Below, piece by piece: positions 13,809 to 16,184 of a DNA stretch of 16,184 nucleotides. The stretch's first letter is position 1. Every line of letters starts with the position of its first letter. Below the pieces are notes generated by a model, which was not told the origin of the DNA, did not search any database, and saw only the letters and a list, made by a program, of their open reading frames with translations. Origin of the DNA: OMOG01 sp041485845 (GTDB lineage Bacteria > Acidobacteriota > Terriglobia > Bryobacterales > Bryobacteraceae). The DNA lies in assembly GCA_041485845.1 (NCBI GenBank), contig JBGPKH010000144.1, forward strand, positions 1-16,184, read 5' to 3'. The position numbers were made by a program, and so were the translations under genes.

Positions 13809-15568
13809 TCCTTTATTTCCACCTGGACCGTTTTGACACCGGAGATGACCATATCGCCTCCGTCGACCTCCATTTCGCCGATCTTCGAATTGCGGGTTTG
13901 CGTGATGCCGGCGAGATTCGCCTGCGAGCCCGCCAGGATCATGGCGACCGACGCGGGAGGATCGGGCAGGTCCACGCCCTCCAGTTGATACGCCGGATCG
14001 GCGCGCCACACGCGCACGTAGGCCTTGGTGTTGGGGTGGAGATTGTTCACCGTAGCGATCAACTGGGCCGGATTGCGCGTGCTGGATGTGAGAATCTGGC
14101 GGAAGTCCGCGAGGTTGGTGGCGTTGGCGTCCGCCACGGTGAAGTACAGCGTGCCCGGCTCGGCGCCGATAGGCACCTCGTACTCCAGGGGGCGCACGGT
14201 TTCGACGCCGTTCTCCCCGGTGAGCGACACGTTGAGCCGCACCTTTTCGCCGGGCCGCACGGTGCGATGGGCCACGGAGATGCCGTCGATGGTCAACTGC
14301 TTTTTCTGGTCGTAGGTTTCGATCTTGAGCGCGACCTTGTTCAAGCGGAGGGTCTTGAAGCCGCTCTGCATCACGTAGGCCACGGGAATGGCTGCGGAGA
14401 GCGAGCCCTGCTGGGCAGAGCCGTTGTCGGCAGCGAACATGTTGTTGATCCGCACGGGCGACGGCGAGTTCTGGAACTCGACTTCTCCGCTGACCCGAAT
14501 GGTGGAAGCGCCGACGGTGCGTTCGGTTTCTTCGATGACGGAGTAGACCGCCATCTGGATGAGGAGCGGCGAAAGCAGCGGATCGTTCACCATGCGCATC
14601 TGGTAGGTCTCGATGGGGCGCGAGCCGCGCCAGATCTCGACCGAGACCGGCACCATGGCGGCGCGTTTGCCGAGCTCGCCGGAGATGGCGGTGTTGCGAT
14701 CCTGGTTGATGGTGCCCATCCATTCCCGGGCGTCGGAAAGCTTGAATGAGGTGTTGAGGTTGGGCAGAAGGGCGATGACATCGGCGCGGGCGAAAGGCAG
14801 TTCCGTGGAGCCGATATCCAGGAACCGGTGTCCGAAAGCGTAGATGCGATTGCCGTCGATGTGGGTGACGGTGCCGTCGGCGCCAAGTCCGTAATCGCCG
14901 GCCATCAGTTGAACGCTGATCATGGAGCCGGGTTTGAGGTCGGCGGGATTGCCCATTCCCGGCTCGATCCTGGAGCCCGAGGTGATTCCCTGCCGCGGCT
15001 CCAGACCGAGGGCGCGCAACTGGGGTGCGAAGGCTTCGAGCGTGGCGCGGCTGAAACCGCCGAAGGAGAGAGGGGTGGCGATGTCGACCATGCGTTCGCC
15101 GGCGGCGAGCGCGGGTTCCGGCTTGGGGAGGACGCGGGTAAGGTCGCGGTCGTTGAGGGCGATCCGCGGAAGTTGCCGCGGCAGCGACGCGGTGGTGGTG
15201 GAGGACCGTACCATGTCCTGGATGGGACGGATGCCGGCGATGGGGTCTTTGGAAAACGGGAAGGCCATAGCGACGGCGCCGGCGAGCTTGCCGTCGATGT
15301 AGACCGGGCTGCCGCTCATGCCCTGCATGACTCCAGTGTGCTCCAGGGGTCCGCCGGAGAGCCGTGCGAGGATGAGCGATTCCTTGGGTCCGATATTGTC
15401 GAGGACGCCGAGGATTTCGACCTGGAATTCATCGATGCGGGTGCCCGAGAAGACGGTGCGTCCGGTGCCGCGCATGCCGGGTTTGATGTCCTTCAAGGGA
15501 AAGAAGGCAGTCTGCGCGGACAAGGCAGCGGCCAAGGCGAGAGCCGCCGGGACGAGGAAGCGGGGCAC
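13805..15568 (-). CDS. SpoIVB-type (S55) serine peptidase domain protein, exported
   Basis: A 587-residue protein, first gene of the minus-strand operon. GTG at 15568 gives a signal peptide (VPRFLVPAALALAAALSAQ) and lies 6 nt after TACAAT; longer starts would be antisense to the tRNA gene. GMSGSPVYIDGKLAGAVA (83-100) matches the Ser block of SpoIVB, the sporulation peptidase that triggers sigma-K processing. GTVTHIDGNRIYAFGHRFLDIG (232-253) matches its His block. In SpoIVB the His block comes first; here the Ser block comes first. The rest (about 260-587) is beta-rich and unassigned. In a non-sporulating lineage the target is unknown. ATGA overlap with the propeller gene suggests the two products work together outside the membrane. 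Confidence 0.82.
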   Translation of the reverse strand: MPRFLVPAALALAAALSAQTAFFPLKDIKPGMRGTGRTVFSGTRIDEFQVEILGVLDNIGPKESLILARLSGGPLEHTGVMQGMSGSPVYIDGKLAGAVAMAFPFSKDPIAGIRPIQDMVRSSTTTASLPRQLPRIALNDRDLTRVLPKPEPALAAGERMVDIATPLSFGGFSRATLEAFAPQLRALGLEPRQGITSGSRIEPGMGNPADLKPGSMISVQLMAGDYGLGADGTVTHIDGNRIYAFGHRFLDIGSTELPFARADVIALLPNLNTSFKLSDAREWMGTINQDRNTAISGELGKRAAMVPVSVEIWRGSRPIETYQMRMVNDPLLSPLLIQMAVYSVIEETERTVGASTIRVSGEVEFQNSPSPVRINNMFAADNGSAQQGSLSAAIPVAYVMQSGFKTLRLNKVALKIETYDQKKQLTIDGISVAHRTVRPGEKVRLNVSLTGENGVETVRPLEYEVPIGAEPGTLYFTVADANATNLADFRQILTSSTRNPAQLIATVNNLHPNTKAYVRVWRADPAYQLEGVDLPDPPASVAMILAGSQANLAGITQTRNSKIGEMEVDGGDMVISGVKTVQVEIKE

Positions 15569-15574
15569 ATCTCT

Positions 15575-15580
15575 ATTGTA
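15575..15580 (-). promoter_or_regulatory. -10 box (TACAAT) of the S55 operon, leaderless type
   Basis: On the minus strand TACAAT (15580-15575) is followed by 6 nt (AGAGAT) and the GTG at 15568, with no Shine-Dalgarno sequence. It faces the tRNA promoter across about 30 nt. Confidence 0.55.
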
Positions 15581-15608
15581 GCTGCGCGAGCCGATGGAAT
15601 TCGCGACG

Positions 15609-15637
15609 TTGACCGATGGGGAGCCATACGGTAGGAT
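15609..15637 (+). promoter_or_regulatory. Promoter of the initiator tRNA gene
   Basis: TTGACC (15609-15614), a 17-nt spacer and TAGGAT (15632-15637) form the best two-element promoter in the window. The predicted transcription start falls at or next to the first base of the mature tRNA. Confidence 0.65.
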
Positions 15638-15642
15638 GGAGA

Positions 15643-15697
<55 letters not shown>

Positions 15698-15719
<22 letters not shown>

Positions 15720-15958
15720 AATCCATTCATAATGGCCTCGGGCAGGCGGTAGCTGATGCTCACCTCCAAGTCCTGCGGCATCAGCTTCACTTCGCCAACC
15801 AGAGTACGCAACAGTTGCTTGCGCTCAGCTTGGCCACCCTGTCGGAGCAGTTTGTCGGCCTGACGTCGGTAGTCCATTGCAGTCGCGGCGTCAAGCCGGG
15901 GTGGACCATTTGCTTTTAGGGAGGATGCGACCAGCGACTCCCTCTCGGTATTTAGCGG
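15698..15958 (-). pseudogene. 3' fragment of a serine recombinase gene
   Basis: Between TAG at 15961-15959 and TGA at 15700-15698 an 86-codon minus-strand frame encodes TERESLVASSLKANGPPRL, YRRQADKLLRQGGQAERKQL and LLRTLVGEVKLMPQDLEVSI. This looks like the C-terminal coiled-coil/beta end of large serine recombinases (resolvase/invertase family). It has no catalytic domain and no start in a suitable place, and the DNA upstream does not continue the gene, so it is a truncated remnant. Its last codons run into the 3' end of the tRNA gene on the other strand, placing the gene end at a tRNA, a common mobile-element insertion position. Confidence 0.6.
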
Positions 15959-16002
15959 CTACGCAATAATAACTACTCAGAATCAGGCTGAAAGAGAGTA
16001 AT

Positions 16003-16014
16003 ATGGCATGCCAT
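16003..16014. repeat. 12-bp perfect palindrome
   Basis: ATGGCATGCCAT is fully self-complementary and is set in an AT-rich context. It could be a protein binding site, but nothing nearby shows which. Confidence 0.4.
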
Positions 16015-16114
16015 TCTCGCTTTCGAAACTTGAGATCTCTATTTCCCCTGATAGCCGTAAATATTGTGGCTTTGCTCCGTTGTGCCCGCTAGACTGGCCG
16101 CTGTTTAATATGCT

Positions 16115-16152
16115 ATAGTTCCGCTTGTGTTCATCTCGAAAGGCGGAACTAT
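16115..16152. repeat. 10-bp perfect inverted repeat in front of a possible gene
   Basis: ATAGTTCCGC (16115-16124) and GCGGAACTAT (16143-16152) are exact inverse copies with an 18-nt spacer. A TATAGT -10-like word (16114-16119) overlaps the left arm, and an ATG follows the right arm by 6 nt. It may be an operator, a leader hairpin, or part of an insertion-sequence end. Confidence 0.55.
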
Positions 16153-16158
16153 CGCATT

Positions 16159-16184
16159 ATGAGAACTCCCTCCTTCTTCTCCGA
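16159..16184 (+). CDS. Possible start of a gene cut by the window edge
   Basis: ATG at 16159 opens a frame (MRTPSFFS...) that continues to the edge. Only eight codons are visible, so neither coding status nor identity can be judged. The inverted repeat just upstream makes a start plausible. Confidence 0.25.

Larger units (their letters stand above)
15959..16184. other. AT-richer segment, probable mobile-element or insertion sequence edge
   Basis: Base composition drops visibly compared with the GC-rich remainder, starting where the recombinase fragment ends. It holds a 12-bp palindrome, a 10-bp inverted repeat and the possible start of a reading frame at the window edge. No complete gene was found. 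Confidence 0.5.

Overview
The window looks like chromosomal DNA from a GC-rich acidobacterium, most likely of the Solibacter/Bryobacter type. This is inferred from gene content: a DUF1080 protein, an alginate-lyase-family exported enzyme, a gluconate-dehydrogenase subunit 3-like protein, an S55/beta-propeller gene pair, and an exported family with a 'VYRDGEGRVRRE' motif that I associate with Acidobacteria. Structured interspersed repeats sit at gene ends. No rRNA or other phylogenetic marker is present to confirm the assignment.

Layout. 1-1070: a secreted glycoside-hydrolase-like gene leaves the left edge on the minus strand, divergent from a small gluconate-dehydrogenase-subunit-3-like gene. 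1701-2074: non-coding DNA with at least one decayed coding fragment. 2075-5108 (+): a secreted DUF1080 protein, then an ECF sigma factor, its membrane anti-sigma factor (4-nt overlap) and an exported protein of unknown function. 5194-9999 (-): YihY/BrkB membrane protein, alginate-lyase-family enzyme, tryptophanase, FmdE-like protein and a ThiE/TenI-family protein; palindromic repeats fill the gaps on both sides of the tryptophanase gene. 10061-10642 (+): peptide deformylase, facing a repeat-derived hairpin array. 10715-15568 (-): a tightly overlapping four-gene operon running S55 (SpoIVB-type) peptidase, beta-propeller/Fn3-like protein, DinB-like protein, small exported protein. 15643-15719 (+): initiator tRNA-Met with its own promoter. 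15698-16184: a 3' fragment of a serine recombinase gene abutting the tRNA, followed by visibly AT-richer DNA, which looks like the edge of a mobile element.

How the genes are expressed is the most coherent signal. Five genes at the head of transcription units (starts at 1026, 1071, 2075, 10061 and 15568) have a TANNNT box ending exactly 6 nt before the start codon and no convincing separate Shine-Dalgarno, as expected for leaderless mRNAs. Genes inside operons instead use 1- or 4-nt stop/start overlaps or a Shine-Dalgarno sequence. Other points of interest: a branched palindromic repeat that supplies the stop codon and C-terminal tail of tryptophanase; an 18-bp tandem duplication that doubles a stop codon at an operon junction; an S55-type protein in which the Ser motif precedes the His motif; and an initiator tRNA with U1:A72 in place of the usual C1xA72. 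I did not find a clearly new defence or biosynthetic system.
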